A stretch of 64,000 bases of DNA from Pseudonocardia endophytica (GTDB taxonomy: Bacteria; Actinomycetota; Actinomycetes; Mycobacteriales; Pseudonocardiaceae): assembly GCF_004339565.1 (NCBI RefSeq), contig NZ_SMFZ01000001.1, forward strand, positions 3,957,099-4,021,098, in the 5' to 3' direction. A program made the translations under genes and the position numbers. Positions 51,053-60,027 of the stretch are shown piece after piece. Each line of letters opens with the position of its first letter. Position 1 is the first letter of the stretch. Below the pieces are notes generated by a model that did not search any database, had not been told where the DNA came from, and worked only from the letters and a program-made list of their open reading frames with translations.

Positions 51053-53182
51053 GTGACGCCGTCGGCGGCCCCCGTCGTGCGCCGCGCGGTCCGGGTGTCG
51101 GTGGCCGGGCTGATCGGCTTCTACCTGTGTCTGTACGTGTTCGATGACCCGGTCGCCGCCACGTACGCGATGTTCGGCGTCGTCGCGCTCGGCGTGTTCT
51201 CGGCCGAGGTCGTCGGGACGCCGCGGCGACGGTCGGTCACGCTCGCGGCGGCATCGGTGGCCGGAGCCGTGCTGGTCACGCTCGGCACGCTGCTCGCCGT
51301 GTCCACCGCGGCGGCCGTGGCCGGCATGCTCGTCGTCGGGTTCGCCGTCGCCTACGCCGGGACCGGCGGCCCGCGCCTGGTGGGCGCCGCCAACGGGCTG
51401 CACCTGCTCTACGTGCTGCCCTGCTTCCCGCCCTTCGCGCCGGACACGCTCGGCCAGCGGCTCGGCGGGCTCGCGCTCGGCGCCGTGCTGCTGATCCTCA
51501 CCGACCGCTACCTGCTGCCCCCGACGTCGCCGGAGCCGGTCGCGGACCGGATCGCTCGCCTGGCCGACGACGTCGCCGGGTACGCGACGGCGGCCGCCCA
51601 GGCGCTGCGCGGGTCCGCGACGCCCGACCCCGACCGGCGCACGGCCGTGGCCGACGAGGCCGCGCGCCTGCGCCTGACCCGGATGGCGACGACCGACCGT
51701 CCGTTGAGCCCCGGCGTCCGGGAACGGAGCCTGCTCGCCGTGACCGCGGGCGTCCGGGCGGCCGCGGACCGGGTCGTCGCCGTCGCCGACCTGCTCGCCG
51801 GCGGCGGGCCGCACCCGCGCACGGCCGACCTCGTCGAGGAGACCTCGCGCGTCCTGACGGCCCTCGCCCGCGCCCTGCGGGAGCCGGAGCGTTCGCTCCC
51901 GGTCGATCTCACGGCGCTCGACACCGCGCTGGCGGCGTACACCGCGGCGCGGCGATCGGGGTCGGAGAGGACGCTGCGGGCCGGGCTCGCCGCCGTCGCG
52001 CTCGCCGAGGACGTCCGGTACGCCGCACTGGCCGCCACCGGATTCACCGGCGCGCCCCGGCCGTCGGAGGCCGAGACACCGCCGTTGCTCTGGTTCCTGC
52101 ACGCGGACCGGGCGCGGTTGTGGTGGGTCCGTCTGCGCGGGCACCTCACCCCGCGCTCGGTGTACCTGCAGAACGCCGTCCGCCTGGCGCTCGGGCTCGC
52201 CGTCGCGCGGCTGGTGGCCGGCCTGTTCGACCTCTCGCACGGGTTCTGGGTGCTGCTGGCGACGCTGTCGCTGATGCGGACGTCCACGCCGGCCGACCGG
52301 CCGGTCCTGCTGCGCGCGTTCGCCGGCACGCTCGCCGGGGCCGTGGTCGCGGCGGGCGTGCTGTACGTGGTCGGCGGGGACGTGGACGTCTACGCATGGC
52401 TGCTGCCGGTCGTCATGGTCGTCGCGTTCACGATCGGGCCGCTGTTCGGCGTCGCCGCCGCGCAGGGCGGGTTCACGGTCGTCGTCGCCGTGCTGTTCGC
52501 GCAACTCGCGCCCGTCACCTGGCGGCTGGCCGAGGTGCGGCTCGAGGACGTCCTGATCGGCGGGGTGATCGGCGCGGTGATCGGCGCTGCGGTCTGGCCG
52601 CGCGGTGGCGGCGGCGAGGTGCGACGGGCCGGGGCGGCCGCGCTGGACGCCGTCGCCGACGAGATCGAGGCTCTCGCCGCACGCCTGTCCGGTGTGCCGG
52701 GCCCGGACGTTCCGGACCCGACGCTGCACCACCACACGCTGATGCTGGACAACGCCTACCAGCAGTACCGCACCGAACCGCTGCCGTCGGGGCCCGCGCC
52801 GGACTGGCTCGCCGTCGTCCTCGTCGTGCACCGGCAGGACACCTACGCCGACGCGCTGCGCGACCGCCATCCCGAGCCACCCGTCGTCGTCCGGCCCGGT
52901 GACGAGGCGTTGTCCCGCAGCGCCGCGGCCGTCGCGACGGCGTACCGGGACGCCGGGCGGGCCGTCGCGGACGGGCGGCCACCGCCACCGGGCGGAGCCA
53001 CGAGGAGCCGGGAGTCGTTCCCGCCGCTGCCCGGCTCGTCGGTCGAGGGCGACGACCGCCGCCTCGACGGATGGGGCTGGCTGCACGGCCTCTGCGACGA
53101 CCTGTCCCGCGTCGAACGCGCCCTCACCCCGGACGCCCGTACAGGTTCCTCTCAGGACGGTGCGGCAGAGTCGAGGGCGTGA
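51053..53182 (+). CDS. FUSC/aromatic acid exporter-like membrane protein
   Basis: 709 residues from GTG 51053. Two membrane bundles: ~12-150 (for example AGLIGFYLCLYVFDDPVAATYAMFGVVALG) and ~360-520 (for example RLALGLAVARLVAGLFDLSHGFWVLLATLSLM), with a cytoplasmic helical domain between and one after. The duplicated bundle with RTSTPADR after 'LLATLSLM' is the FUSC/YccS-type pattern (efflux of aromatic carboxylic acids). The start could be further upstream; there is no strong ribosome site. Its end overlaps the next gene (GTGA). Phased short palindromes upstream may regulate it. Confidence 0.84.
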   Translation: MTPSAAPVVRRAVRVSVAGLIGFYLCLYVFDDPVAATYAMFGVVALGVFSAEVVGTPRRRSVTLAAASVAGAVLVTLGTLLAVSTAAAVAGMLVVGFAVAYAGTGGPRLVGAANGLHLLYVLPCFPPFAPDTLGQRLGGLALGAVLLILTDRYLLPPTSPEPVADRIARLADDVAGYATAAAQALRGSATPDPDRRTAVADEAARLRLTRMATTDRPLSPGVRERSLLAVTAGVRAAADRVVAVADLLAGGGPHPRTADLVEETSRVLTALARALREPERSLPVDLTALDTALAAYTAARRSGSERTLRAGLAAVALAEDVRYAALAATGFTGAPRPSEAETPPLLWFLHADRARLWWVRLRGHLTPRSVYLQNAVRLALGLAVARLVAGLFDLSHGFWVLLATLSLMRTSTPADRPVLLRAFAGTLAGAVVAAGVLYVVGGDVDVYAWLLPVVMVVAFTIGPLFGVAAAQGGFTVVVAVLFAQLAPVTWRLAEVRLEDVLIGGVIGAVIGAAVWPRGGGGEVRRAGAAALDAVADEIEALAARLSGVPGPDVPDPTLHHHTLMLDNAYQQYRTEPLPSGPAPDWLAVVLVVHRQDTYADALRDRHPEPPVVVRPGDEALSRSAAAVATAYRDAGRAVADGRPPPPGGATRSRESFPPLPGSSVEGDDRRLDGWGWLHGLCDDLSRVERALTPDARTGSSQDGAAESRA

Positions 53183-53694
53183 CATGGCTCGACGTACTGA
53201 TCGTCCTGATCCTGATCGGGGCCGCTATCACCGGATTCCGCAAGCTCGGCGGCAGCGGGCGCGCCGGTGCGCTCCTGGGACTGCTCGTCGGGGCCGGGCT
53301 GTGCGCGGGGTTCGGCATCCGGCTGGCCGCGTTCGGGACGGACCCGTCGAGCAGGCAGGTGCTGTTCTGGGTCGGTGTGGTGGCCGGGCTGCTGCTCGGC
53401 TCGATCATCGGCGGTTTCCTCGGCGGCCTGCTGTCCCGGGTACTGGCGGCCGGGCGGCTGACGATCGTGGACCGCGCGCTCGGCGCGCTGGCCGGGGTGG
53501 CCGGCGCGCTGCTGGTGCTGTGGCTGCTGGTCACGGTCGTCCCGGTGCTGCTCGGGCCCGGTCCGCTGGAACCGATCAACGCCGTGATCACGACCCTCGG
53601 CGGGCACAGCACGTTCCTGGAGGCGTTCGGGAACTCGTTGCCGACCACGGCGGCAGACGTCCAGCGGCTGCTCACCGGAACCCCGTCGGCCTGA
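53179..53694 (+). CDS. CvpA-family membrane protein
   Basis: 171 residues from GTG 53179, overlapping the exporter stop. Four membrane helices: WLDVLIVLILIGAAITGFRKLG, ALLGLLVGAGLCAGFGIRLA, VLFWVGVVAGLLLGSIIGGFLGGLLSR and ALAGVAGALLVLWLLVTVVPV, with a periplasmic tail. The 'LDxxIxxxLxxxxxxGFRxG' start and the later 'DRxLGxxxGxxxGxxxVxxLL' are the CvpA/colicin V production family. In actinobacteria such proteins often pair with an adjacent MarP-like protease; here the partner is the exporter. Confidence 0.82.
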   Translation: MTWLDVLIVLILIGAAITGFRKLGGSGRAGALLGLLVGAGLCAGFGIRLAAFGTDPSSRQVLFWVGVVAGLLLGSIIGGFLGGLLSRVLAAGRLTIVDRALGALAGVAGALLVLWLLVTVVPVLLGPGPLEPINAVITTLGGHSTFLEAFGNSLPTTAADVQRLLTGTPSA

Positions 53695-53750
53695 CCCTCC
53701 CCGCCTCCCTTGACCGTCGCGGACGCCGCGTGATTGTGTGGAGAAACGGT

Positions 53751-53770
53751 TGATGTAAAGCTTTACATCA
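53751..53770. promoter_or_regulatory. Perfect 20-bp palindrome before the MFS gene
   Basis: TGATGTAAAGCTTTACATCA is self-complementary over all 20 bases and is AT-rich in a 73% GC neighbourhood. It ends 25 bp before ATG 53796. The core GTAAAGCTTTAC resembles LacI- or GntR-type operators, but no such regulator is nearby. Very likely the operator of the transporter gene. Confidence 0.75.
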
Positions 53771-53795
53771 CGTGGCTTGGTGCGAGGGGGCACAC

Positions 53796-55061
53796 ATGCT
53801 GAGGTACCGACGACGATGGATCGTCGCCACGTTCGTGCTGGTCGTCACGGCGATCGCCTACGTCGACCGGGTCAACCTGTCGGTCGCGGCGCCGGTGATC
53901 ACGAAGGAGTTCGGCACCAACGCGGCCGTGATGGGCGTGCTGCTGTCCAGCTTCACGTGGACGTACACGCTGCTGAACCTGCCGGCCGGGATGCTCGTGG
54001 ACCGGATGCGTATCCGGGTGCTCTACGCGCTGGCGCTGCTGGTCTGGTCCGTGTCGAGCTTCCTCACCGCGCTGGTCACGTCGATCGGGGCGCTGTTCGG
54101 CCCGCGCCTGCTGCTCGGCGTCGGTGAGGCGCCGTTCGCGCCCGCCGCGATCCGCACGCTGGCGGACTGGCTCCCGAAGTCCGAACGGGCCACCGGCAGC
54201 AGCATGTTCATCTCCGGCGTCGCGCTCGGCTCGGCCGTCGGGCCGCCCGGGCTGGCCGCGCTCGTCTCCGGCTACGGCTGGCAGGCCGCGTTCGTCGCCA
54301 GCGGTGTGCTGTCGCTGCTCGCCGCGCTGATCTGGTACGCCTGGTACCGGCACCCGCTCGAGGACACCCGGCTGACGGCCGAGGAGCGCGAGCTGATCAT
54401 GCGCGACCAGGAGCCGCCCGCGCAGCAGGGCAGGGCCCCGTGGAGCGCGATCGTGCGGCACCGCGACATCTGGGCGATCACCGGCGGCTACTTCTGCCTG
54501 CTGTACATCCTGTACACCTTCATCACCTGGCTGCCGAGCTACCTCGTCGAGGACCGGGGTCTGACCGTGCTCGGGTCCGGAGTCGCCACGTCGATCCCGT
54601 GGGCGGTCGCGTTCGTGGCGGGCATCCTCGGCGGGCGGATCTCGGACGCCGCGCTGCGCCGCGGGGTGTCGACGCTGAACGCGCGCAAGATCGTGCTGGT
54701 CGGCGGCATGGTCGCGGCGCTGGCGATCCTCGGGACCGCGCTCGCGAGCTCGGCGTGGCTCGCGATCCTGTTCCTGGCGATCTCGACGAGCGGGATCATC
54801 GTCGCGAACGGCGCCGTCTGGGCCGCCACGCAGGACCTGATGCGCGCGCTCGACCTCGCCGGGTCGGCGACCGGGTTCGTCAACGCGCTGGGCAACGTCG
54901 GCGGGATCATCGGCCCGATCGCCACCGGGGCGCTGGCGTACGCGACCGGGTCGTTCCTGGTGCCGCTCGGGGTGGCGGCGGGACTGGCGCTGCTCGGCGC
55001 CATCGCCTGGGGCGTGGGGATGCGCAGCGAGCCGAAGGTGCCGGCGGGCGCAGCGGCCTGA
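53796..55061 (+). CDS. MFS transporter, anion:cation symporter-like
   Basis: 421 residues; ATG 53796 has GAGGGGG upstream, GTG 53772 does not. Twelve helices, with IAYVDRVNLSVAAPVITKEFG at the start (the 'DRxNxSVAxPxI' pattern of the ACS family), NLPAGMLVDRMRIRVLYA (loop 2-3), RLLLGVGEAPFAPAAIR (helix 4) and NARKIVLVGG. ACS transporters move organic acids such as galactarate, phthalate or hydroxyphenylacetate. Together with the preceding palindrome this looks like an inducible uptake system; the aldo/keto reductase follows 20 bp downstream. Confidence 0.88.
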   Translation: MLRYRRRWIVATFVLVVTAIAYVDRVNLSVAAPVITKEFGTNAAVMGVLLSSFTWTYTLLNLPAGMLVDRMRIRVLYALALLVWSVSSFLTALVTSIGALFGPRLLLGVGEAPFAPAAIRTLADWLPKSERATGSSMFISGVALGSAVGPPGLAALVSGYGWQAAFVASGVLSLLAALIWYAWYRHPLEDTRLTAEERELIMRDQEPPAQQGRAPWSAIVRHRDIWAITGGYFCLLYILYTFITWLPSYLVEDRGLTVLGSGVATSIPWAVAFVAGILGGRISDAALRRGVSTLNARKIVLVGGMVAALAILGTALASSAWLAILFLAISTSGIIVANGAVWAATQDLMRALDLAGSATGFVNALGNVGGIIGPIATGALAYATGSFLVPLGVAAGLALLGAIAWGVGMRSEPKVPAGAAA

Positions 55062-55081
55062 CGGCCGGGCAGGCTGGACGG

Positions 55082-56017
55082 GTGCACGATCACGCCCACC
55101 GGCTCGGTCTCGGCCTGGCCGCCGTCGCCCGTCCCGCCTACATCACGTCCGGCCGCGACCGGCTCGGCGCCACCCGCTCCGTCGACGACCTGCGCGTTCG
55201 GACCCGCGAGCTGCTCGACGCGGCGTACGCCTCCGGCATCCGCTACCTCGACGTCGCGCGTTCCTACGGGCGCGCCGAGGAGTTCCTCGCCGCGTGGCTC
55301 GCCGACCGCCCGGAGATCGACGACGTCGAGGTCGGCTCCAAGTGGGGCTACCGGTACGTCGGGGACTGGCGGATCGACGCGGACGTCCACGAGGTCAAGG
55401 ACCACTCGCTCGCCGCGTTCACCGAGCAGGTCGCGCAGACCCGCGCGCTGCTCGGCGACCGGCTGGGCGTCTACCACGTGCACTCCGCCGTCCCCGAGAC
55501 CGGTGTCCTCGACGACGACGGCGTGCACCGCGCGATGGCGGCGTTGCGGGACGGCGGGATCCGGGTCGGGATCTCCACGTCCGGGCCCGCCCAGGCGGAC
55601 GTGATCCGCCGGGCCCTGGACGTGCGGGTGGACGGCGAGCCGCTGTTCACGTCGTTCCAGTCCACGTGGAACCCGCTCGAGCCGTCCGCAGGGCCCGCGC
55701 TCGCGGACGCCGCGTCCACCGGCGCCCGGGTGATCCTCAAGGAGGTGTTCGCGAACGGCAGGCTCGCGCCGGGTCCGGACGCCGACCCGGGCGCGGTCAC
55801 GATCGCCGAGTGCGCGGGCGTGCCGCTGGACCGGATCGCCGTCGCGGCGGCGCTGGCCAACCCGTGGGCCTGGCGGGTGCTGCTCGGTCCGGTCGACGTC
55901 GATCAGCTGGCGAGCAACGTCGGCGGAGCCGACGTCGACGTGCCGGACGGCCTCGACGCCCTGTGCGAACCGCCCCCGCGGTACTGGGCCACCCGCGCCG
56001 CCCGGCCATGGGCCTGA
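55082..56017 (+). CDS. Aldo/keto reductase
   Basis: 311 residues from GTG 55082. Barrel with LGLGLAAVARPAYITSGRD at the start, ELLDAAYASGIRYLDVARSYGRAEEFLAAWL (Asp and Tyr of the catalytic tetrad), VGSKWGY (Lys), YHVHSAV (His), GISTSGPAQADVI and a C-terminal NPWAWRVLLGPVDVDQLASNV. The usual NADPH-binding C-terminus is shortened. It reduces a carbonyl group; substrate unknown, probably imported by the adjacent transporter. Confidence 0.86.
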   Translation: MHDHAHRLGLGLAAVARPAYITSGRDRLGATRSVDDLRVRTRELLDAAYASGIRYLDVARSYGRAEEFLAAWLADRPEIDDVEVGSKWGYRYVGDWRIDADVHEVKDHSLAAFTEQVAQTRALLGDRLGVYHVHSAVPETGVLDDDGVHRAMAALRDGGIRVGISTSGPAQADVIRRALDVRVDGEPLFTSFQSTWNPLEPSAGPALADAASTGARVILKEVFANGRLAPGPDADPGAVTIAECAGVPLDRIAVAAALANPWAWRVLLGPVDVDQLASNVGGADVDVPDGLDALCEPPPRYWATRAARPWA

Positions 56018-56081
56018 CCGCTCCGGACGGGTGCCGGCCGTCGCTCCCTTCCCGCCTCCCTCCCCTCGCCCCTCCCCCTCG

Positions 56082-56134
56082 CGAACGAACGGCACCTTCG
56101 AGCAATGCCATTGCTCGAAGGCGCCGCTCGTTCG
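56082..56134. terminator. Bidirectional terminator hairpin
   Basis: CCTTCGAGCAAT (56095-56106) pairs perfectly with ATTGCTCGAAGG (56110-56121) around GCC, and the flanks (56082-56094 and 56122-56134) extend the stem to about 25 bp with two or three mismatches. It lies between the stops of the convergent aldo/keto reductase and SDR genes, so it should end both transcripts. Confidence 0.8.
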
Positions 56135-56163
56135 GTAGGTGGGGCGGCTCCCTGCGCGGGCGG

Positions 56164-57018
56164 CTACTTGGTGGGGATCGGGTTGTAGCCGTCCAGGACG
56201 TTGTGCCCGGCGTCGACCGGCAGCGCGACCCCGGTGATGTTCACGGCCTCGTCGCTGACCAGCCACAGGATCGCGTTGCTGACCGTCTCCGGTGGCATCA
56301 TCGCCCGCCCGTGCAGCAGGTGGAAGTGCCGGACCGCCTCGAACGCCTCCTCGCGGGTGGCGCCCGCGCTGCCCGCCATCCGCTCGTAGAGCGGCGGGTT
56401 GTTGACCATCCGGGTGTCGATCACACCGGGGCAGACGGCGTTGCAGCGGATGTCGTACGGCGCGAGCTCCACGGCGTAGTTCTTCATCAGCCCGACGACG
56501 CCGTGCTTGGCGGCCACGTAGTGCGACAGCTGGTAGCCGGGGCTGAACCCGTTGACCGACGCGGTCAGGATCATGACCCCGCTGCGCCGCTCGATCATGT
56601 GCGGCGCGACCGCCTTGCAGGTGCGCCACACCCCGGTCAGGTTGACGTCGATCATGTCCTGCCACTGGTCGTCGCTCAGCTCCCAGAAGTTCGCCTGGGA
56701 GTAGATGCCGGCGTTGGCGCAGAGGATGTCGATGTGTCCGAACTCGGACAGGCCGCGGGAGACGGCCTCGTCGAGCTGGCCCTGCTCGCGCACGTCCGCC
56801 TGCAGGAACAGGGCGCGCCGGTCCAGCTCCTCGACCTCGGCCGCGGTGGCGTCCAGCTCCTCCTGTGTGGACAGTCCGTACGGCACGGTCCCGATGTCGC
56901 GCAGCACGTCCACGCCGATGATGTCCGCGCCCTCCCGCGCGAGCGTGAGCGCGTGCGCGCGGCCCTGCCCGCGTGCCGCGCCCGTGATCAGTGCGACCTT
57001 GCCGTCCAGCCGACCCAT
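56164..57018 (-). CDS. Mycofactocin-coupled SDR family oxidoreductase
   Basis: 284 residues from ATG 57018. GRLDGKVALITGAARGQGRAHA (3-24) with GADIIGVDVLRDIGTVPYGL, an inserted segment TQEELDATAAEVEELDRR, then NAGIYSQANFWELSDDQW, SVNGFSPGYQLSHYVAAKHGVVG (Ser-Tyr-Lys), CPGVIDTRM and an ending MPVDAGHN-type segment ALPVDAGHNV. The insertion after the nucleotide loop and the RAHA start are the marks of the TIGR03971-like group, whose NAD is non-exchangeable and which passes electrons to mycofactocin. Mycofactocin biosynthesis genes are not in this window. Confidence 0.87.
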   Translation of the reverse strand: MGRLDGKVALITGAARGQGRAHALTLAREGADIIGVDVLRDIGTVPYGLSTQEELDATAAEVEELDRRALFLQADVREQGQLDEAVSRGLSEFGHIDILCANAGIYSQANFWELSDDQWQDMIDVNLTGVWRTCKAVAPHMIERRSGVMILTASVNGFSPGYQLSHYVAAKHGVVGLMKNYAVELAPYDIRCNAVCPGVIDTRMVNNPPLYERMAGSAGATREEAFEAVRHFHLLHGRAMMPPETVSNAILWLVSDEAVNITGVALPVDAGHNVLDGYNPIPTK

Positions 57019-57122
57019 GATCGTTCCTCCCCGTCGAGGTGGTTCCTGCGACCCGAGTAGACCGTGCGCCCGCGGGTGCGGCCAACCCCGCCGCCTCCCG
57101 CCCGCCGGCGGCGATGACGCAG

Positions 57123-57824
57123 TCAGATCGAACGGATCTGTTCGACGACGGCGGGCCACGCCCCGGACAGCGGGTCGATGACGGCGAAGTGGTCGGCACC
57201 CGGCACGGCGACCAGGCGCGGACCGGGCCGCGCCAGGACGTAGGACTCGGAGATCTCCAGCGGCACCCGGTCGTCGCGGTCGCCGTGCACGATCGCCACC
57301 GGGCCGTCCGGCGCCGGGAGCCGCGCCGGATCCAGGTGCTCGGAGCCGGACGCGGGCCCGCCGAGGTACGCCGCGACGGCGCCGCCGCCGAGGTCGCGGC
57401 GCTCACCGAGCGCGAGGTCGGCGACCGGCGCCAGCGCCACCGTGCCGCGGACCGACTCCGGGTGCGTCGCGGCCTGGAGCAGCACGAGGTGCCCGCCCGC
57501 CGAGTGCCCGACCGTCACGACGCCGTCGCCGTGTCCGCCCGCCGCGCGGATGCCGGCGTCGACGTCGGCGACGGACGCCTCCGGGTCGCCCGGGATCCGG
57601 CGGTACTCCAGCGAGATCACCGGCCACCCCGCCTCGTGCAGGGCGGTGGCCATCGGCCGGGCGTGCACCCGGTCGAACGCCGGCCGCCAGAACCCGCCGT
57701 GCACGATCACGACGGTCGGTCGGCCGGGTTCTCCACCCGGCCACATGTCCATCACCTGGTCCGGGTCGCTCCCGTAGGACTCCCTGCGGTCGGGCTCCGG
57801 CGCCGGTCGGCTCAGCACGCTCAC
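57123..57824 (-). CDS. Alpha/beta hydrolase, kynurenine formamidase-like
   Basis: 233 residues, GTG start. VVIVHGGFWRPAFDR (HGGxW motif), EYRRIPGDPEASVADVDAGI, Ser in VTVGHSAGGHLVLLQA, VHGDRDDRVPLEISE (acid) and PGADHFAVIDP (His) are all present. HGGFW plus YRRIP and the GHSAGG elbow match the formamidase/HSL-like group to which arylformamidase belongs. This could hydrolyse N-formylkynurenine made by the KynA at 49952, but a general esterase is as likely. Stands alone. Confidence 0.8.
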   Translation of the reverse strand: MSVLSRPAPEPDRRESYGSDPDQVMDMWPGGEPGRPTVVIVHGGFWRPAFDRVHARPMATALHEAGWPVISLEYRRIPGDPEASVADVDAGIRAAGGHGDGVVTVGHSAGGHLVLLQAATHPESVRGTVALAPVADLALGERRDLGGGAVAAYLGGPASGSEHLDPARLPAPDGPVAIVHGDRDDRVPLEISESYVLARPGPRLVAVPGADHFAVIDPLSGAWPAVVEQIRSI

Positions 57825-57949
57825 GGACCCGGTCTAGCACGGACCTCGCAGGCGCTCGCCCGACGGCGCAGGCCCTGCGGGACGTGCGAGGTCAGGGGAA
57901 GCCCTTCGAGATCGGCGCCGTGGAGAGGCACCCGTAGAGATGAGGCGGC

Positions 57950-59143
57950 TCAGCCTCGGACGGCCGGGTCCGGCAACGGCCACGGCGGGACGGCCGGCGA
58001 GCCGGCGACGGCGGGGTTGCCCTCCGGCGCGAGCGGCGGCGGGAGCTGCTGGCCCAACCAGTCGAGCACGCCGGGCAGCTCGGCGTGCACGGCCGTGGCG
58101 TTGTGCCCGCCGCCCGGGAAGTCCTCCGTGTCCACCTGCTCCGGTGCAACGGTGGCCGCGCGCATCCGCGCGATCGCGGCCTGCTCGTCGACCTCCCCGA
58201 CGCCCGCCGCCAGCAGGATCGCGGTCGGCGCCGGGTGGTCGTGCAGCAGGACGTCGACGTCGTTGGCGTTTCGCACGTCCTCGCGCCCGCGGAACAGGTT
58301 GCCGGTCGTCACGTCGTCCGCGGTGCGGTCGTAGCCGGACAGGCTGGCCGCGGTGCCGTACCACTGCGGGTGGCGCAGGGCGAGGTTCAGCGCGCAGTAG
58401 CCTCCGGTCGACCACCCCGCCAGCGACCAGCTCGCCCGTCCCGTCCGGACGCGCAGCCGCTGGGTCGCCCAGTCGTGCAGGTCGGTGGACAGGAACGTGT
58501 CGTCCCGGACGCCGCCGACCGCGTCGACGCACTCCTGGTCCTGCACGAGCCGCGGCTCGCCGCTGATGTCCGGGATGACCACGACGGTCGGTGGCATCCG
58601 GTGTCCGGCGATCGCGGCGTCCAGCAGGTCCGGCAGCCCGAACAGCGACGCCAGCTCGCGCGGCTCGCCGGGGAAGCCGGGCAGCCACTCGGTCACCGGG
58701 AAGCGGGCGTTCGCCATGGCCGGGTCGCTGTAGGCCGCGGGCAGGTAGACGTCGACGTCGCGGTGCACGCCGCTGTGCGTGCCGTCGACGGTCAGGTGGA
58801 CGGTCGTGCCCTTGCCGGCCGCCGCGCGGCTCGCGGACACCGTCCCGGTCGACGGCAGGAACTGCCCGTTCGGACCGGCCTCGGCCTGCGTCCCCTCGGA
58901 CGGGTCGGCGGACGTGCCGACCAGGGTGCCGAGCGTCGGGTAGAAGCTGCCCAGCGAGTTCACCGCCAGCGCGCAGGCCAGCACGACCGCACACACCGCC
59001 GCCAGCGTCGACGCCGACCGCCCGGTCCGGCGACGCCTCCACCGGTCCCAGCGCCACGGCACCAGCACGACGGCGAGCACCGCGAGGACGGCGACGCCAC
59101 CGACCACCCATCCCCCGGTGAGCGCGATCTCCGACGCGTGCAC
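57950..59143 (-). CDS. Membrane-anchored esterase of the mycolyltransferase/esterase-D-like fold
   Basis: 397 residues, GTG start at 59143. Two N-terminal hydrophobic segments (VVGGVAVLAVLAVVLV and LAAVCAVVLACALAV) form an anchor. The extracytoplasmic domain (~110-380) has DVYLPAAYSDP, EWLPGFPGEP, TVVVIPDISG, nucleophile in LAGWSTGGYCALNLALRHPQWYG and His in FPGGGHNATAV. This is the alpha/beta fold of the Ag85/esterase D family; anchored relatives are common in Pseudonocardiaceae. Exported; substrate unknown. Confidence 0.84.
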   Translation of the reverse strand: MHASEIALTGGWVVGGVAVLAVLAVVLVPWRWDRWRRRRTGRSASTLAAVCAVVLACALAVNSLGSFYPTLGTLVGTSADPSEGTQAEAGPNGQFLPSTGTVSASRAAAGKGTTVHLTVDGTHSGVHRDVDVYLPAAYSDPAMANARFPVTEWLPGFPGEPRELASLFGLPDLLDAAIAGHRMPPTVVVIPDISGEPRLVQDQECVDAVGGVRDDTFLSTDLHDWATQRLRVRTGRASWSLAGWSTGGYCALNLALRHPQWYGTAASLSGYDRTADDVTTGNLFRGREDVRNANDVDVLLHDHPAPTAILLAAGVGEVDEQAAIARMRAATVAPEQVDTEDFPGGGHNATAVHAELPGVLDWLGQQLPPPLAPEGNPAVAGSPAVPPWPLPDPAVRG

Positions 59144-59239
59144 GCCGCGACGGTAGCGGCGCCCTGAGCTGCGCCGATCGCCGGTACGCAGACGTCCGCT
59201 AGGCCCGGTATCGGGCGATCTCCACGGGTCTCGGGTCGT

Positions 59240-59815
59240 TCACGGGCGTTCGTTCCCCTCCGATGCGACGCCCTCGGCGCGCAGGACCTCGGCGGTGAAC
59301 GTCTCCAGTGCGTGGCGGCAGCGCTCCAGCAGGGCGGCGGCGTCCTTCGCCCGTTCGTCCGAGAAGAAGTCCCGCACGGTGATCTTCTCCAGCCAGCCGG
59401 AGAGCCGGTCCAGGTCCTGCTCGTTCTCCTCCAGCTCGGCGAACGTGAAGTTGGACCGGTCGGTCTCCTTCGCCAGCTCGGCCAGCAGCTCCTCGCCGCG
59501 CTCGGTGAGCTCGGCGTACTCCTTGGCGCGGTCGGAGCGGAACCGGGCCACGATCTCGTCGTCCTCGAGACCGGTCGCCGACGTCGTGCGGAAGGCGAAC
59601 GCGGTGCCGCCGTGCTCGCGCACGTAGGCCGCGAGACCGGTCAGGAACCGGACGTGCGGTTCGCCGTCGGGCAGCACCCAGGCGCCGTTCTGCACGCCGA
59701 TCGCGCCCGCCGAACGGGCCCGCCGCCACACCGTCACCCGCGGGCTCGACGGGGAGGCGGGCAGCTGCGCGAGCAGCAGGACCCACCCGCGGGCGTCGTC
59801 GCCGTGATCGCTCAC
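59240..59815 (-). CDS. ChrB N-terminal-domain-like protein
   Basis: 191 residues from GTG 59815. WVLLLAQLPASPSSPRVTVWRRARSAGAIGVQNGAWVLPDG is the ChrB_N signature; the rest is charged and helical (KEYAELTERGEELLAEL, LEENEQDLDRLSGWLEKI). The C-terminal chromate-resistance domain of full ChrB is missing and there is no chrA transporter next to it. Such ChrB_N-only proteins may be regulators. Function unproven. Confidence 0.78.
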   Translation of the reverse strand: MSDHGDDARGWVLLLAQLPASPSSPRVTVWRRARSAGAIGVQNGAWVLPDGEPHVRFLTGLAAYVREHGGTAFAFRTTSATGLEDDEIVARFRSDRAKEYAELTERGEELLAELAKETDRSNFTFAELEENEQDLDRLSGWLEKITVRDFFSDERAKDAAALLERCRHALETFTAEVLRAEGVASEGNERP

Positions 59816-60027
59816 CCGCGGAACGCTACGGAGGCGGCGCAACCGGGAGCAACCGGAGTCCCGATCATTGCCGGCGTGTTTCGAAACGCGGGGAGAGGGC
59901 GTCTCTGGATCGAGCCAGTAACCGGTCCGGGCCGTTCGGCCCTTGGGCCGGGGCGACAACCCACCCACACTGAGGTGAATGCGCCGCGAACGGCGCGGTC
60001 ACCGCACCCGTTGGCGGAGGTTCTCCC

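Noticed and set aside
59240..59815. Chromate resistance gene chrB.
   Set aside because: Only the N-terminal domain is present and no chrA is adjacent.
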